Positions 21,378 through 32,609 of a stretch of DNA of 64,000 nucleotides are shown piece after piece. Origin of the DNA: Gammaproteobacteria bacterium. Lineage in GTDB: Bacteria > Pseudomonadota > Gammaproteobacteria > Steroidobacterales > Woeseiaceae. The position numbers and the translations under genes were made by a program. Within the stretch, counting starts at the first letter, position 1. Each line of letters starts with the position of its first letter. Location: contig QOPG01000005.1 in the NCBI GenBank assembly GCA_003331585.1, positions 1-64,000 on the forward strand. The letters run 5' to 3'. The notes under the pieces are model-generated. The model made no database searches. It was given only the letters and a program-made list of their open reading frames with translations, and had not been told where the DNA came from.

Positions 21378-22268
21378 TCACTTTATATGATCAATTATTC
21401 CTTCTAATTCATCTAATGAGTTATATCTAATTATTATCCTGCCATTTCCTTTGGCTTTGTGATCAATATTAAGTTTAGCGCCTAGCTTTTCTGATATAGA
21501 AAGCTCAAGCCTCTGAATATCAGGATTTGAAGATTTTATTAAGTTTCTTTTTTTGTTGTCTTCTTTTGCGCTTAATTTTCTTATTAGTTTTTCTGTAGCC
21601 CTTACAGATAAACTTTTTTTTATAATTTCCTGAGAAATTTTTGATTGTACGTGTGGGTCTTTGAGTGATAACAATGCTCTTGCATGCCCCATATCAATTT
21701 TTCTTGAAATAAGCAGCGCTGCGACCTTCTCTGGTAATTCTATAAGTCTGAGCAAATTAGATACACTTGCACGAGATCTGCCCACTGCATCAGCGGCTTC
21801 CTGATGAGTAAGCTCAAACTCTCTTATCAATCTATCAAGAGCTAGTGCTTCTTCAAGTGGATTTAGGTTCTCCCTTTGTATATTTTCTATAAGAGACATC
21901 GCTATTGCATCTGAATCAGGTATGTCTTTTATTACAACCGGAACTTCTGCTAAGCCTGCAATTTGTGCTGCCCTCCACCTTCTTTCTCCTGCAATTATCT
22001 CGTACTTTATTTCCGCATTTTCATCCGTAAGTAATTGCCTCACCACTAATGGTTGAACAATTCCTTGTGACAGAATGGAGTTTGCCAGTTCATCAAGGGT
22101 CTCTTGTCGCATATCAGAGCGAGGTTGATACCGACCTCTTTGCAAATGCTCTATAGGTATTCGAGTGAGCTGATCGTTTGTTTTACTTTGATGCGTTGTT
22201 GGATTTTGCTGATTTGCTCCCGAAAGAAGCGCGTCTAATCCTCTACCTAGTCTTTTTTTTGTATTCAT
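21378..22268 (-). CDS. parB: chromosome partitioning protein ParB
   Basis: KKRLGRGLDALLSG; IAGERRWRAAQIAGLAEVPVV; ENIQRENLNPLEEALA. Confidence 0.97.
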   Translation of the reverse strand: MNTKKRLGRGLDALLSGANQQNPTTHQSKTNDQLTRIPIEHLQRGRYQPRSDMRQETLDELANSILSQGIVQPLVVRQLLTDENAEIKYEIIAGERRWRAAQIAGLAEVPVVIKDIPDSDAIAMSLIENIQRENLNPLEEALALDRLIREFELTHQEAADAVGRSRASVSNLLRLIELPEKVAALLISRKIDMGHARALLSLKDPHVQSKISQEIIKKSLSVRATEKLIRKLSAKEDNKKRNLIKSSNPDIQRLELSISEKLGAKLNIDHKAKGNGRIIIRYNSLDELEGIIDHIK

Positions 22269-22298
22269 TATGTCTCTTATATTTTCTCAAGTTGTAAC

Positions 22299-23084
22299 TT
22301 ATTCAATAGTTTTGGAGACCTCATCTCCTCTTCTTAACATTTCACCTGCCAATGCTAGATAAGCAATTGCGCCTCTTGATTTGCGATCATGCATTAAAAC
22401 CGGTCGACCGAAGCTTGGAGCTTCAGCTAAAGTGACATTTCTTGGCACCATGGTACGAAAAACTTTTTCTCCAAAATGATTTATTAATTGCTCAGATACT
22501 TCGTCTGATAAATTGACACGCTGATCAACCATCGTTCTCAATAGACCATAAAGTTCCAGTTGGGGGTTTACTGTCATTTTTATTTGATCAATTGTATTTA
22601 TCAAAGAAGATAATCCTTCAAGCGCATAGTACTCGCATTGCATTGGAATAAGCACACCATCAGATGCGGTTAGTGCGTTTACTGTCAGCATGTTTATAGA
22701 AGGCGGGCAGTCTATTAATATAAAATCATAATTCATTTTCACAGCTTCTAGCGCATTACGAAGTTTCATCTCTCTGCCAATTTCTTGCAAAAGCTTAACC
22801 TCGGATAGAGTGAGCTCCTCATTTCCAGGCATGATATCAAACCCGCAGTCAGGTGCATTTATAATAGCTTCGGAGGCGGATGAATCGCCTAATAAAACAT
22901 CGCATGTTGTAATATTAAGATCATTCTTTTCTACACCACATCCCATGGTGGCGTTGCCTTGAGGATCTAAATCAATTAATAGAACTTTTCGTTTCGTAGC
23001 AGCTAACGAAGCAGCGAGATTCACGCATGTGGTTGTTTTGCCAACACCGCCTTTTTGATTCGCAATTGAAATGACCCTGATCAC
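22299..23084 (-). CDS. parA: chromosome partitioning protein ParA
   Basis: IANQKGGVGKTTTCVNLAASLA; IDLDPQGNATMGCG. Confidence 0.97.
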   Translation of the reverse strand: MIRVISIANQKGGVGKTTTCVNLAASLAATKRKVLLIDLDPQGNATMGCGVEKNDLNITTCDVLLGDSSASEAIINAPDCGFDIMPGNEELTLSEVKLLQEIGREMKLRNALEAVKMNYDFILIDCPPSINMLTVNALTASDGVLIPMQCEYYALEGLSSLINTIDQIKMTVNPQLELYGLLRTMVDQRVNLSDEVSEQLINHFGEKVFRTMVPRNVTLAEAPSFGRPVLMHDRKSRGAIAYLALAGEMLRRGDEVSKTIE

Positions 23085-23725
23085 AATTTACATTTCCGTT
23101 CTTTGTTCAATAGTATTATGTGTCTTTCTCGATTACTCATACCGTCTATTCTTATTGGGTGAACTTGATGCTGCCATCCATTATTTATTGAATTAAGCTC
23201 TTTTATAGGAAGCTTTCCTTTCATGGCAACAATAGTGCCGTGCTCTTTTAACAAATGCTCAGACAATGAAATCAATTTTGGTAACGTTGTTAGTGCTCTT
23301 GCAATTACAGTATCAAACAGTTGGTCGGGAAAAAAGTTTTCTGCACGAATTTTTTTCGCCTGAACATTTTTTAACTCAAAGAGGCTAATAATATGTTGGA
23401 TGAAACCAATTTTTTTTCCATTACCATCAATAAGTAAAAAATGATTTTTCGGCATCATGATTGCAAGAGGCAACCCCGGAAAACCCGCGCCAGTACCTAT
23501 ATCGATAACATTCTTTCCTTTTATAAATTCAAGAGCTGAGAGGCTATCCATGATATGACCGTGAATCATCTCATTAGGAGCACGAATTGCGGTTAAATTA
23601 TATTTTTTATTCCATTTTTCTAATTCTTCGATTAAGAGAGATAATCTGTTAGAAACAAATGTGTCAGCTTGTGGAATATCACGAATAGCACTAGCGATTT
23701 TTTTTCTTATATGCTCTTCAATCAT
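23081..23725 (-). CDS. rsmG: 16S rRNA (guanine527-N7)-methyltransferase
   Basis: WNKKYNLTAIR; NVIDIGTGAGFPGLPLAI; upstream of parAB. Confidence 0.96.
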   Translation of the reverse strand: MIEEHIRKKIASAIRDIPQADTFVSNRLSLLIEELEKWNKKYNLTAIRAPNEMIHGHIMDSLSALEFIKGKNVIDIGTGAGFPGLPLAIMMPKNHFLLIDGNGKKIGFIQHIISLFELKNVQAKKIRAENFFPDQLFDTVIARALTTLPKLISLSEHLLKEHGTIVAMKGKLPIKELNSINNGWQHQVHPIRIDGMSNRERHIILLNKERKCKL

Positions 23726-23766
23726 TGGAAATTAATTAACATAAATCTAATTTTCTCACTGGAAGA

Positions 23767-25218
23767 CTATGAGACCAAAAGAGACATAAATTCATCGATA
23801 TAGGTATTATTCAATTTTTTATCATCTTGAAATAAGTCATTAAGTTTGGACCATTGATCGCTTTTTAGTTTATGTTTTATGCTGTTTTTAAATTTTTCTT
23901 TAAGAATTGGGATACCTTCTTTTCGACGTTCACGATGACCAACTGGATAGGCAACCTCTATGCGTTCAGTTTTTGAGCCATCTTCAAATTCAATTTGTAG
24001 CGCATTTCCAATATAACGCTTAGTTGAATCAAAATAATCTCTTGTGAATTTTTCATTTTCCTCGACGCACATTTTTTTTCGTAAAGCATCTATTCGGGGA
24101 TCCATAGCAACATTATCCTCATAATCTGCTGCTGAAAGCCGCCCAAATATTAATGGAATTGCAACCATATATTGAATGCAATGATCTCGATCTGCTGGAT
24201 TATCAAGCGGACCTGTTTTGTCTATTATTCTTGATCCAGCCTCTTGAGTTTCTATTTTTATAGCTTTTATGAAATCAAGCTTGTTTTTGACAACATCATG
24301 CAAGGTCATAGCTGCCTCTACAGCTGTTTGGGCGTGAAATTCTGCGGGATAAGAGATTTTAAATAGAACATTTTCCATGACATAAGAGCCAAACTCTTGA
24401 TCAATTTTGATTGGATTGCCATTAAAAAGCACATCATGAAAACCCCATGTTTTTGCTGTAAGTGCTGTGGGATAACCCATTTCATTGGTCATTGCAATGT
24501 ATGCTAGACGCATCGCTCTGCTTGTAGCATCACCAGCTGCCCAGCTTTTTCTTGATCCAGTATTTGGTGCATGGCGATAAGTCCTAAGTGCTCCGCCATC
24601 AACAAATGCATTTGAGATGGCGTTAATAATTTTTTCCCTGTCTCCACCCATCATTCCAGTGAGCACGGCAGTGGATGCGATCCGGACAAGCAAAACATGA
24701 TCTAAACCAACGCGATTAAAGCTGTTTTCCAGTGCTAGAACACCCTGAATTTCGTGGGCTTTTATCATGGCAGTAAGAACGTCTTTAATTTTTGGTATAG
24801 GGCTTCCATTCATGCGACCTTGTCGACCTTGATAATCAGCCAACGCAAGAATTCCTCCTAAATTATCCGACGGATGTCCCCATTCAGCAGCGAGCCATGT
24901 ATCATTAAAATCCAGCCATCGAATCATCGCGCCAATATTGAAAGCTGCCATAACTGGTTCAAGCTCATAGGATGTTCCAGGAACTCTTGCCCCACCTCTT
25001 AATGTTGCTCCGGGAACAATGGGCCCTAATAACTTTGTGCACGCTGGATAGTCTAGGGCTTGGAAACCACACGCAAGCGTATCCATTAAACAGTACTTTG
25101 CTGTTTCATAGGCAAGCTCAGTGTGCTGCATTTCGGAGCAGATAAAATCCGCAATTTTAACTAGCACATCATCAGGAAGTTTACGCTCTGCTGAACGAAT
25201 ATCATACTTTGTCATCAA
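23767..25218 (-). CDS. MmgE/PrpD family protein, probable 2-methylcitrate dehydratase
   Basis: CLMDTLACGFQALDYPACTKLLGP; RWLDFNDTWLAAEWGHPSDNLGGILA; KTWGFHD; next to prpC/prpB homologues. Confidence 0.9.
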   Translation of the reverse strand: MMTKYDIRSAERKLPDDVLVKIADFICSEMQHTELAYETAKYCLMDTLACGFQALDYPACTKLLGPIVPGATLRGGARVPGTSYELEPVMAAFNIGAMIRWLDFNDTWLAAEWGHPSDNLGGILALADYQGRQGRMNGSPIPKIKDVLTAMIKAHEIQGVLALENSFNRVGLDHVLLVRIASTAVLTGMMGGDREKIINAISNAFVDGGALRTYRHAPNTGSRKSWAAGDATSRAMRLAYIAMTNEMGYPTALTAKTWGFHDVLFNGNPIKIDQEFGSYVMENVLFKISYPAEFHAQTAVEAAMTLHDVVKNKLDFIKAIKIETQEAGSRIIDKTGPLDNPADRDHCIQYMVAIPLIFGRLSAADYEDNVAMDPRIDALRKKMCVEENEKFTRDYFDSTKRYIGNALQIEFEDGSKTERIEVAYPVGHRERRKEGIPILKEKFKNSIKHKLKSDQWSKLNDLFQDDKKLNNTYIDEFMSLLVS

Positions 25219-25252
25219 ATCTCCGTTTTTGGTCTATCGCACTGAATGCTTT

Positions 25253-26371
25253 TTAATTTTTAGATGGCCACTTCATAAGGCTTGGCCCAACATATTCGGC
25301 TGCCGGTCTTATGAGCTTATTATTTTTTCTTTGCTCAATTACATGGGCGCTCCAGCCTGTTATTCTTGAACACACAAAAATAGGAGTGAATAAATACGTC
25401 GGGATGCCCATAAAATGATATACACTTGCAGCGAAGAAATCTGCATTTGCGAATAAGCCTTTCTCTTTCCACATCAAATCTTCAATTGCCTCAGATACAG
25501 CAAATAATTTTTTGTCATTTTTTTCTTCTGAAAGAATTTTTGACATTTTTTTATTTACACTATTACGAGGATCAGAAGTTGTATAAACACGGTGACCGAA
25601 TCCCATAATTTTATCCTTATTCTTGAGCATTAGCTTGACACCGTCAATCGCGCTTTCTGGGCTATCAAATTGTTCAATTAATTCCATAGCAGCTTCATTT
25701 GCTCCGCCATGAAGTGACCCTCTTAAAGCTCCAATTGCGCCCGTTATCGCTGAATGAATATCAGATAACGTTGCTGTAATTACTCTACCGGTGAAAGTTG
25801 AAGCATTAAACTCATGCTCTGCATAGAGAATAAGTGTTGTATCGAGTGTTTTTCTGTGTAATTCAGAGGGTGATCTTCCATGTAATAGATGAAGAAAATG
25901 CCCAGAAATACTATCTTCATCTGTTGCAAGATCTATTTTAATCCCATTCTTGTGGTATCGATGCCAATAAAGAAGGATTGATGGAAGACAAGATAGTAAT
26001 CTATCAGCAACTTCTTTTTGGTCTGAAAAGTTTTTGTCTTCCGGTTCACAATTTCCGAGAAATGAGACTCCTGTTCTGAGCACATCCATTGGATGTGTAT
26101 TTTCTGGGATCATTTCTAGAACTTTTTTCAACTCACCCGGAAGATCTCGCATTCTTTTCAATTTTTCCTTATATCTCATTAATTCATCTGAGCTAGGTGG
26201 GCTGCCTCTAAGCAAAAGATATGCAACTTCTTCGAAAGACGCATTATCAACCAAATCATAAATATCGTAACCACAATAAGTTAGTCCAGCCCCCTCTTTG
26301 CCAACTGTGCATAGTTCTGTTTCACCAGCCGTTATACCAGCCAGTCCTCCTGTTTTTTTATTAGTCTTCAT
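25253..26371 (-). CDS. prpC: 2-methylcitrate synthase / citrate synthase family
   Basis: GGLAGITAGETELCTVGKEGAGLTYCGYDIYDLV; SLHGGANEAAMELI; KIMGFGHRVY; beside prpB. Confidence 0.9.
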   Translation of the reverse strand: MKTNKKTGGLAGITAGETELCTVGKEGAGLTYCGYDIYDLVDNASFEEVAYLLLRGSPPSSDELMRYKEKLKRMRDLPGELKKVLEMIPENTHPMDVLRTGVSFLGNCEPEDKNFSDQKEVADRLLSCLPSILLYWHRYHKNGIKIDLATDEDSISGHFLHLLHGRSPSELHRKTLDTTLILYAEHEFNASTFTGRVITATLSDIHSAITGAIGALRGSLHGGANEAAMELIEQFDSPESAIDGVKLMLKNKDKIMGFGHRVYTTSDPRNSVNKKMSKILSEEKNDKKLFAVSEAIEDLMWKEKGLFANADFFAASVYHFMGIPTYLFTPIFVCSRITGWSAHVIEQRKNNKLIRPAAEYVGPSLMKWPSKN

Positions 26372-26379
26372 TTGTCACC

Positions 26380-27252
26380 TTACTCTAGTTCTTTTTTTTC
26401 TTTTAAAATCCTATCGATTTTCTCTTCATAGTTTTTGTAGTTCAGTGTTTCATATAACTCATCTCTTGTTTGCATATTATGCGTTTGATTTTTTTGAGTG
26501 CCTTGTTTTTTTATCTCTTGATAAACGCCTGCTGAGGCTTTGGCCATGGCTCGAGCAGCAGATAGAGGATAAAGTATGATTTCCACACCGGCATCTCGCA
26601 TCTCAGTAACTGAAAATAGCGGAGTCATACCAAACTCAGTTAAATTAGCGAGTACCGGTACATCAACTGAGTTCGTAAAGATTTTATATTGCTCTATATC
26701 TGTTAAAGCTTCGGCAAATATTATATCGGCACCAGAATCAATATATGAGTGAGCCCTTTCTATGGTTGCCTCTAATCCTTCAGTGGCAAGTGCATCTGTT
26801 CGCGCAATAATGCTAAAATCTCTAACCCTTGAATCCACTGCTGCCTTTATTCTCTCATTCATTTCGCTGGATGATACAAGCTCCTTTCCTGGTCGATGAC
26901 CACATCTCTTAGATGATACTTGGTCTTCAATATGACAACCGCTCGCTCCTGCTCTTTGAAGCTCCTTGATGGTTCTAGAGATCATAAAAGCATTTCCCCA
27001 TCCAGTATCTGCATCCACAATAAGAGGAAGATCGCAAGCATATGTTATTCGTCTAACATCCTCACATACATCATTCAATGTAGTCATTGCCAAGTCTGGT
27101 AGACCAAATGAATAATTTGCGACCCCAGCGCCGGATAAATATATAGCCTTAAAGCCTGCTTTTTTGGCCAATAATGAAGAATATGCATTAATAGTTCCAA
27201 CAACTTGGAGCGGTTGTTCGCTTTTCATTGCATTCAATAATTTTTTGTTCAT
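26380..27252 (-). CDS. prpB: methylisocitrate lyase
   Basis: Signature SSKRCGHRPGKELV; DADTGWGNAFMISRTIKELQRAGASGCHIEDQ. Confidence 0.93.
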   Translation of the reverse strand: MNKKLLNAMKSEQPLQVVGTINAYSSLLAKKAGFKAIYLSGAGVANYSFGLPDLAMTTLNDVCEDVRRITYACDLPLIVDADTGWGNAFMISRTIKELQRAGASGCHIEDQVSSKRCGHRPGKELVSSSEMNERIKAAVDSRVRDFSIIARTDALATEGLEATIERAHSYIDSGADIIFAEALTDIEQYKIFTNSVDVPVLANLTEFGMTPLFSVTEMRDAGVEIILYPLSAARAMAKASAGVYQEIKKQGTQKNQTHNMQTRDELYETLNYKNYEEKIDRILKEKKELE

Positions 27253-27285
27253 TAATTTTCCATTAAAAATTTATTCAATATTCAA

Positions 27286-28275
27286 TTACAAAATATTTAC
27301 AACGATGCGGCCCTTTATTTTTCCATCAATAAAAGCTTCAAATGCCTGCGGTAAAGCATCAAAAGTAATTGCTTCTGAAGCAATTATATCTAATTTTTGA
27401 GGCTTTAAGTCTGTTCCAATTCTTTGCCATACTTCTTCTCTTAAGCATCTTGGTGTGTCCACAGAATTTATTCCGAGTAAATTCACAGCACGTAAAATTA
27501 AGGGCATGACAGTTGTCTCAAGCTTAAAGCTTGAAGCCAAGCCTATGGAAGCGACATTGCCGCCGTAATTTGTTGTTTTTAGGAGCCATGATAACACCTC
27601 GCCCCCAAGATTATCGATAGCACCCCCCCAAACTGCTTTCTCTAAAGGTCGTTTTCCAAAATCCAAATCGCCTCTAATAATTACTTTTTGTGCACCAATG
27701 CTATTTAGATAATTTATCTGATCATTTTTTCCGGTGATAGCAACAACTTCATAACCAGATGATGAGAGCATATCTACAGCAATGCTTCCAACACCGCCTG
27801 TAGCTCCAGTGACCACAATTGGACCCATTGAAGGGTTCTGACCGTTCTTCTCCATTTGATGAATAGCTAATGCGGCGGTATATCCCGCTGTACCGATTTG
27901 CATTGCCTGATTTGCGTTAATATTCTTTGGTAATTTAATGACTGATTCTGAAGAAACTCTTGCGTATTCTGAATAACCGCCATCTCTAGTCTCACTTAAG
28001 CCACAACCATTAACTAAGACATTATCTCCTTCAGAAAAATTTTTGGCTGTCGTTTCCTTTACAACCCCAACAAGGTCTATGCCACCAACCAATGGATACT
28101 TTTTTAATATTTTTCCTTTTCCTGTTGCCGCGAGCGCGTCTTTATAATTAATTGATGAATGACTCACCTTAACTGTAACATCGCCCTCAGAGAGATCATT
28201 GATTTCAATTTGCTCAAATCCTGAAATAACTTTACCTTCTTTTTCATCAATTCTGAAAGCTCTGAATTTACTCAT
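27286..28275 (-). CDS. acuI: YhdH/AcuI-family acrylyl-CoA reductase-like MDR oxidoreductase
   Basis: SSINYKDALAATGKGKI; VVTGATGGVGSIAVDMLSSSGYEVVAITGK; PLEKAVWGGAIDNLGGEVL; TTVMPLILRAVNLLGINSV. Confidence 0.85.
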   Translation of the reverse strand: MSKFRAFRIDEKEGKVISGFEQIEINDLSEGDVTVKVSHSSINYKDALAATGKGKILKKYPLVGGIDLVGVVKETTAKNFSEGDNVLVNGCGLSETRDGGYSEYARVSSESVIKLPKNINANQAMQIGTAGYTAALAIHQMEKNGQNPSMGPIVVTGATGGVGSIAVDMLSSSGYEVVAITGKNDQINYLNSIGAQKVIIRGDLDFGKRPLEKAVWGGAIDNLGGEVLSWLLKTTNYGGNVASIGLASSFKLETTVMPLILRAVNLLGINSVDTPRCLREEVWQRIGTDLKPQKLDIIASEAITFDALPQAFEAFIDGKIKGRIVVNIL

Positions 28276-28286
28276 TTTTTTCTCCG

Positions 28287-29249
28287 TTATGGTGCATGTT
28301 TAGTTAGCCAAAAATCCAGTCCAGCAGCATTAACATATAAGTCAGATTGGAGTATATTTTTGATCTGAGCATCGTCTAAAATACAACCATGGCTCCGAAG
28401 TTTATGCATAAGGTGAGATTGAAGCTTTTTATGAATGTGTTCCATTCTTTTGCCTTCATTTTTATACAACAGTGCAATATCAACAAAGTCATCGATTAAA
28501 TCATGCATATCAGAGCCGAGTTTTTCAGTTTGCTCAATTTTGCTGTAGTGTGCTAGATATATTGCGTCTGGCTGATATTTTATTATCTCATCAATGGCAT
28601 TGTGGGCTTCGTTAGGATCAAACTGAGTTGGCGCAGTAATTGGAATGATAAAGCTTCCTTTTTTTGAATCAAATTCCCTTAAAGACATACCAAAACTATC
28701 CCCTGAAAATACTGATTTAGAGTATTCATCATATATACAATAATGATGTCTAGCGTGGCCTTCAGTATAAAAGATTCTCATTGTTCTGTTATTTAGTAAT
28801 AACTCTTGCCCATCTTCCGGGCTTAATATTTTCTGCTCTTCGACAGGCAAAACGTCCCCAAATAATTGGTTAAATAAATTTTTTCCATAGACTCTTTCTG
28901 AGCTCGCAATAAGTTTTGATGGATCAATCATATGTTTTGCTCCATATGGATGAACTATAAGTTTTGCATTTGGCAAATTTTGCATTAGCTTGCCGGCGCC
29001 TCCAGCATGATCAAGGTGCACATGAGTCAAAAAAACAAACTCAACATCTCCTTTGTCTAGATTATTATCTGTTAAGGCATCTTCAAGCAGCTCTATGTTA
29101 TTTGACGTGCCAACATCCACAAACGCTGCCTTGCCATCATGACAGATTAGATGGCTTGCATTATATTTTGACCTGATGAAATTCGTATCTATAGGAATGA
29201 TGCCAAAATTACTCATGATCTCTTCGTTCTCTATGAGTGTTTCATGCAA
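28287..29249 (-). CDS. metallo-beta-lactamase fold hydrolase
   Basis: [17 protein letters not shown] (HxHxDH), [21 protein letters not shown]. Confidence 0.9.
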   Translation of the reverse strand: MHETLIENEEIMSNFGIIPIDTNFIRSKYNASHLICHDGKAAFVDVGTSNNIELLEDALTDNNLDKGDVEFVFLTHVHLDHAGGAGKLMQNLPNAKLIVHPYGAKHMIDPSKLIASSERVYGKNLFNQLFGDVLPVEEQKILSPEDGQELLLNNRTMRIFYTEGHARHHYCIYDEYSKSVFSGDSFGMSLREFDSKKGSFIIPITAPTQFDPNEAHNAIDEIIKYQPDAIYLAHYSKIEQTEKLGSDMHDLIDDFVDIALLYKNEGKRMEHIHKKLQSHLMHKLRSHGCILDDAQIKNILQSDLYVNAAGLDFWLTKHAP

Positions 29250-31149
29250 TTTTCTTGCTAGTTTTTTTTAAGTGAAGAAGGATCAATGATATTGCTGCCG
29301 GCGTTATTCCTTCTAATCTTGATGCTTGTCCCAAGGATTCAGGCATTACTTCTTGGAGTTTTTGTTTGGCCTCATTAGACAATCCCTGAACTAGTGAATA
29401 ATCTATTTTTTTTGATAAAATTAACTTTTCATTTTTCTCAAATTTCTCGATTTCCCGTATTTGTCTCTGGATATATCCTTCATACTTTGCTGAAATTTCT
29501 ATCTGGTTATGTGCCTGCTCAATTTGTTCGGAATCTATCTCATTATGCCTCCAGCTTGGCTTACCTACCATAGATAATGAAGTAATCATTTTATGAGAAA
29601 ATTCAGGTCTTTTTAGTAAATCTAAAGCATTTGATTCTTTTTTATAATTTTTTCCGAGAACTAATTTATCGCCGCTCTCGATTTTTTTGTTACTTATAAA
29701 AATAGATTTAAGTCGTGTTTCTTCTGAGTTTACCATTTCTATTTTTTGTTGATAACGTTCCCATCTCTCTTTGCTGATGATGCCAAACGTTTTCGCAATG
29801 GGCGTCATTCTCTGGTCTGCATTATCCTCTCTCAAAAGTAACCTATATTCTGCCCTGCTCGTAAACATCCTATATGGCTCGCTAACACCTCGACCGGTCA
29901 AATCATCAACAAGCACCCCCATATAAGAATTTTGTCTAAGCGGATACCATAATTCTTGATTATTTGAGTATCTGCTAGCGTTTAGACCAGCAATTAAGCC
30001 TTGAGCTGCAGCTTCTTCATAACCTGTTGTTCCATTAATTTGTCCAGCAAAATACAACCCCTGAATCTTTTTTGTCTCTAGAGTCGGCTTTAGGCTCCTT
30101 GGATCAATATAATCATATTCTATTGCATAACCATATTGGCTGATCTCGGCATTTTCAAATCCTATGATTGATCTGACAAATTTTTCTTGAGTTTCCTTTG
30201 GTAGGCTTGTGGATATACCATTTGGATAGACTATTTCTGAATTAATTCCTTCTGGCTCTACAAAAACTTGGTGTGAATCTTTATCAGCAAAGCGTACAAT
30301 TTTATCCTCAATTGAAGGACAATATCTTGGTCCAACTGAGCTTATCGCTCCACTATAAATCGGGGACTTGTGCAATGCATCAGATATAATTCGATGCGTT
30401 TCTTTTGTCGTTCTGGTTATGTGACAATTTAACTGCTCTGGATGTTGTGATCGATTACCCATAAAAGAAAAAACTGGTCTTGGGTTATCCCCTGGTTGAG
30501 TATTCATAACACTATAGTTTAAGCTTTCTTTTTTTAATCGAGGAGGTGTCCCAGTTTTGAGTCTGCCAACTTTAAAATCTAGTTCTCTTATATTTTTTGA
30601 AAGATTGTTAGAGGGTCTATCGCCTATTCTGCCACCCTCTTCAGATTTATCTCCACAAAGAATTTTACCTGCAAGAAAGGTGCCGGTAGTTAGAACCACA
30701 CTTTTTGCATAAATATTTCCAGATTGTTTTGTGATTACTCCTTCTATAATTCCATTCTTCATGATAAGAGCATCGACAGTATCTTCATGTATGGTTAAAT
30801 TTTTTTGTCTGGATAATATGAATTTTACAGCTTTGTTATATAGAACACGATCAGCTTGTGCTCTTGTCGCCCGAACAGCGGGGCCCTTACTGGCATTCAA
30901 TGTTCTAAAATGAATTCCAGCTTTATCGATCGCCTCAGCCATAACTCCGCCCATTGCATCTATTTCTTTTGTAAGATGGCCTTTTCCAATTCCACCAATC
31001 GCTGGATTACAGCTCATTTCGCCAATCGAGGACACTTTTTGTGTAATCAACAATGTTTTTGAGCCGGACCTTGCCGATACAGATGCTGCTTCTGTACCAG
31101 CATGGCCTCCCCCAATAATTATTACCTCGAATTTTTTATTTATGCTCAT
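29242..31149 (-). CDS. mnmG: tRNA uridine-5-carboxymethylaminomethyl synthesis protein MnmG
   Basis: [41 protein letters not shown]. Confidence 0.98.
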   Translation of the reverse strand: MSINKKFEVIIIGGGHAGTEAASVSARSGSKTLLITQKVSSIGEMSCNPAIGGIGKGHLTKEIDAMGGVMAEAIDKAGIHFRTLNASKGPAVRATRAQADRVLYNKAVKFILSRQKNLTIHEDTVDALIMKNGIIEGVITKQSGNIYAKSVVLTTGTFLAGKILCGDKSEEGGRIGDRPSNNLSKNIRELDFKVGRLKTGTPPRLKKESLNYSVMNTQPGDNPRPVFSFMGNRSQHPEQLNCHITRTTKETHRIISDALHKSPIYSGAISSVGPRYCPSIEDKIVRFADKDSHQVFVEPEGINSEIVYPNGISTSLPKETQEKFVRSIIGFENAEISQYGYAIEYDYIDPRSLKPTLETKKIQGLYFAGQINGTTGYEEAAAQGLIAGLNASRYSNNQELWYPLRQNSYMGVLVDDLTGRGVSEPYRMFTSRAEYRLLLREDNADQRMTPIAKTFGIISKERWERYQQKIEMVNSEETRLKSIFISNKKIESGDKLVLGKNYKKESNALDLLKRPEFSHKMITSLSMVGKPSWRHNEIDSEQIEQAHNQIEISAKYEGYIQRQIREIEKFEKNEKLILSKKIDYSLVQGLSNEAKQKLQEVMPESLGQASRLEGITPAAISLILLHLKKTSKKIA

Positions 31150-31215
31150 AAATGTATTCTAATCAAAATTTTAAGATTGTGTATTCAAATTGAATATATT
31201 AGGGCTGTAACAGAT

Positions 31216-32562
31216 TTATTTGCCGATACAAAACTCTGAAAATATCTCTCCAAGCAATTCATCACTGGTCATTTCTCCGGTGATTTCTGATAACTCATTT
31301 TTAGCCTGCTTTATGTCCTCTGCGAATAGCTCACCCGCTCTTTGATTTTCTAGTTGAGATTTTCCAACTAGAAAATATTCGTATGATTTCTTTAAAGAAT
31401 CAATGTGCCTGGATCTGGCCGTGAAAATACCGTCCCCTGATAAATTTTCTTGGATTGTAGATTTTATCTTAGTGATGAGGTTTTCAAGACCCTCTCCGTT
31501 TTGTGCCGATATGTTAACTGTCCTCTGATCCATGTTTTTTCTGCTTTTTCCTTGTATTAAATCAATTTTATTATTTGCTACTATGTAATCTAAATCATCA
31601 GGTATATAGCATGTATCTAGCTCTTTATTTGCTGATATATCGTGAACCCAAATAGCTAGATCAACACCTCTTAACAACTTATTGGTTCTTTTGATTCCTT
31701 CTGCTTCGATTGTTTCGGGTGTGTCACGATATCCTGCGGTATCAAAAAAATCGAAAAGAATACCATCTATGTCTACTGAAACATTGAGAATATCTCTCGT
31801 TGTTCCTGCTATATCTGTAACAATTGCCTTATCTGTATCGCTTAATAAATTCAGAAGGCTGGATTTGCCTGCATTTGGGAGGCCTATAATTGCAACCCGA
31901 ACTCCATTTCTTAATATTTCTCCAGAAGATGCGCCAGAAATTAGGGATTTGTAAAGTGAGTTGCAAGATGATATTTCATCAATTAATTTTTCATCAGCCA
32001 AAAAATCGATATCTTCTTCTGGAAAATCTATTGATGCCTCTACAAATAATCTTAATTTGGTTAATTGCTCATCTAATGATTTTACCAAATTTGAAAATTT
32101 CCCAGTCAGTGATTGGATTGCCGCTTTAGCTGATCTTTTGGTTCCGCTATTAATAAGATCGGCGACTGCTTCCGCTTGTGTTAAATCAATCTTACCATTG
32201 AGATATGCCCTTTTTGTAAACTCACCCGGTTGTGCTTGTCTCGCACCTAGACTGATTATTTCTTCTATAATTGAATTTCCAATAATTGAACCCCCGTGAG
32301 CATGTAATTCCAATATTGACTCACCAGTATATGAATTGGGCGCCGGAAAATAGAGAGCTATGCCTACGTCAATAGTTTCTTTGTTTTTATTTTTAAATTT
32401 TGTGTAAGTGGCGACTCTTGGTTCAGGCAGACTTTGTAACAATATAGATGCAATTTCTTCGGTATCGGGTCCTGAAACCCTAATAACATTCACTCCGGCA
32501 CTCCCTTCGCCTGATGCTGAGGCAACAATTGTGTCTTCGATATATATTTTTTCGTTAGGCAT
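31216..32562 (-). CDS. mnmE: tRNA modification GTPase MnmE
   Basis: GLPNAGKSSLLNLLSDTDKAIVTDIAGTTRD; C-terminal FCIGK. Confidence 0.98.
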   Translation of the reverse strand: MPNEKIYIEDTIVASASGEGSAGVNVIRVSGPDTEEIASILLQSLPEPRVATYTKFKNKNKETIDVGIALYFPAPNSYTGESILELHAHGGSIIGNSIIEEIISLGARQAQPGEFTKRAYLNGKIDLTQAEAVADLINSGTKRSAKAAIQSLTGKFSNLVKSLDEQLTKLRLFVEASIDFPEEDIDFLADEKLIDEISSCNSLYKSLISGASSGEILRNGVRVAIIGLPNAGKSSLLNLLSDTDKAIVTDIAGTTRDILNVSVDIDGILFDFFDTAGYRDTPETIEAEGIKRTNKLLRGVDLAIWVHDISANKELDTCYIPDDLDYIVANNKIDLIQGKSRKNMDQRTVNISAQNGEGLENLITKIKSTIQENLSGDGIFTARSRHIDSLKKSYEYFLVGKSQLENQRAGELFAEDIKQAKNELSEITGEMTSDELLGEIFSEFCIGK

Positions 32563-32609
32563 TTTATTATACCTATGATGGTTTTATTGCTTCTTATTTA
32601 TTGGCCTGT

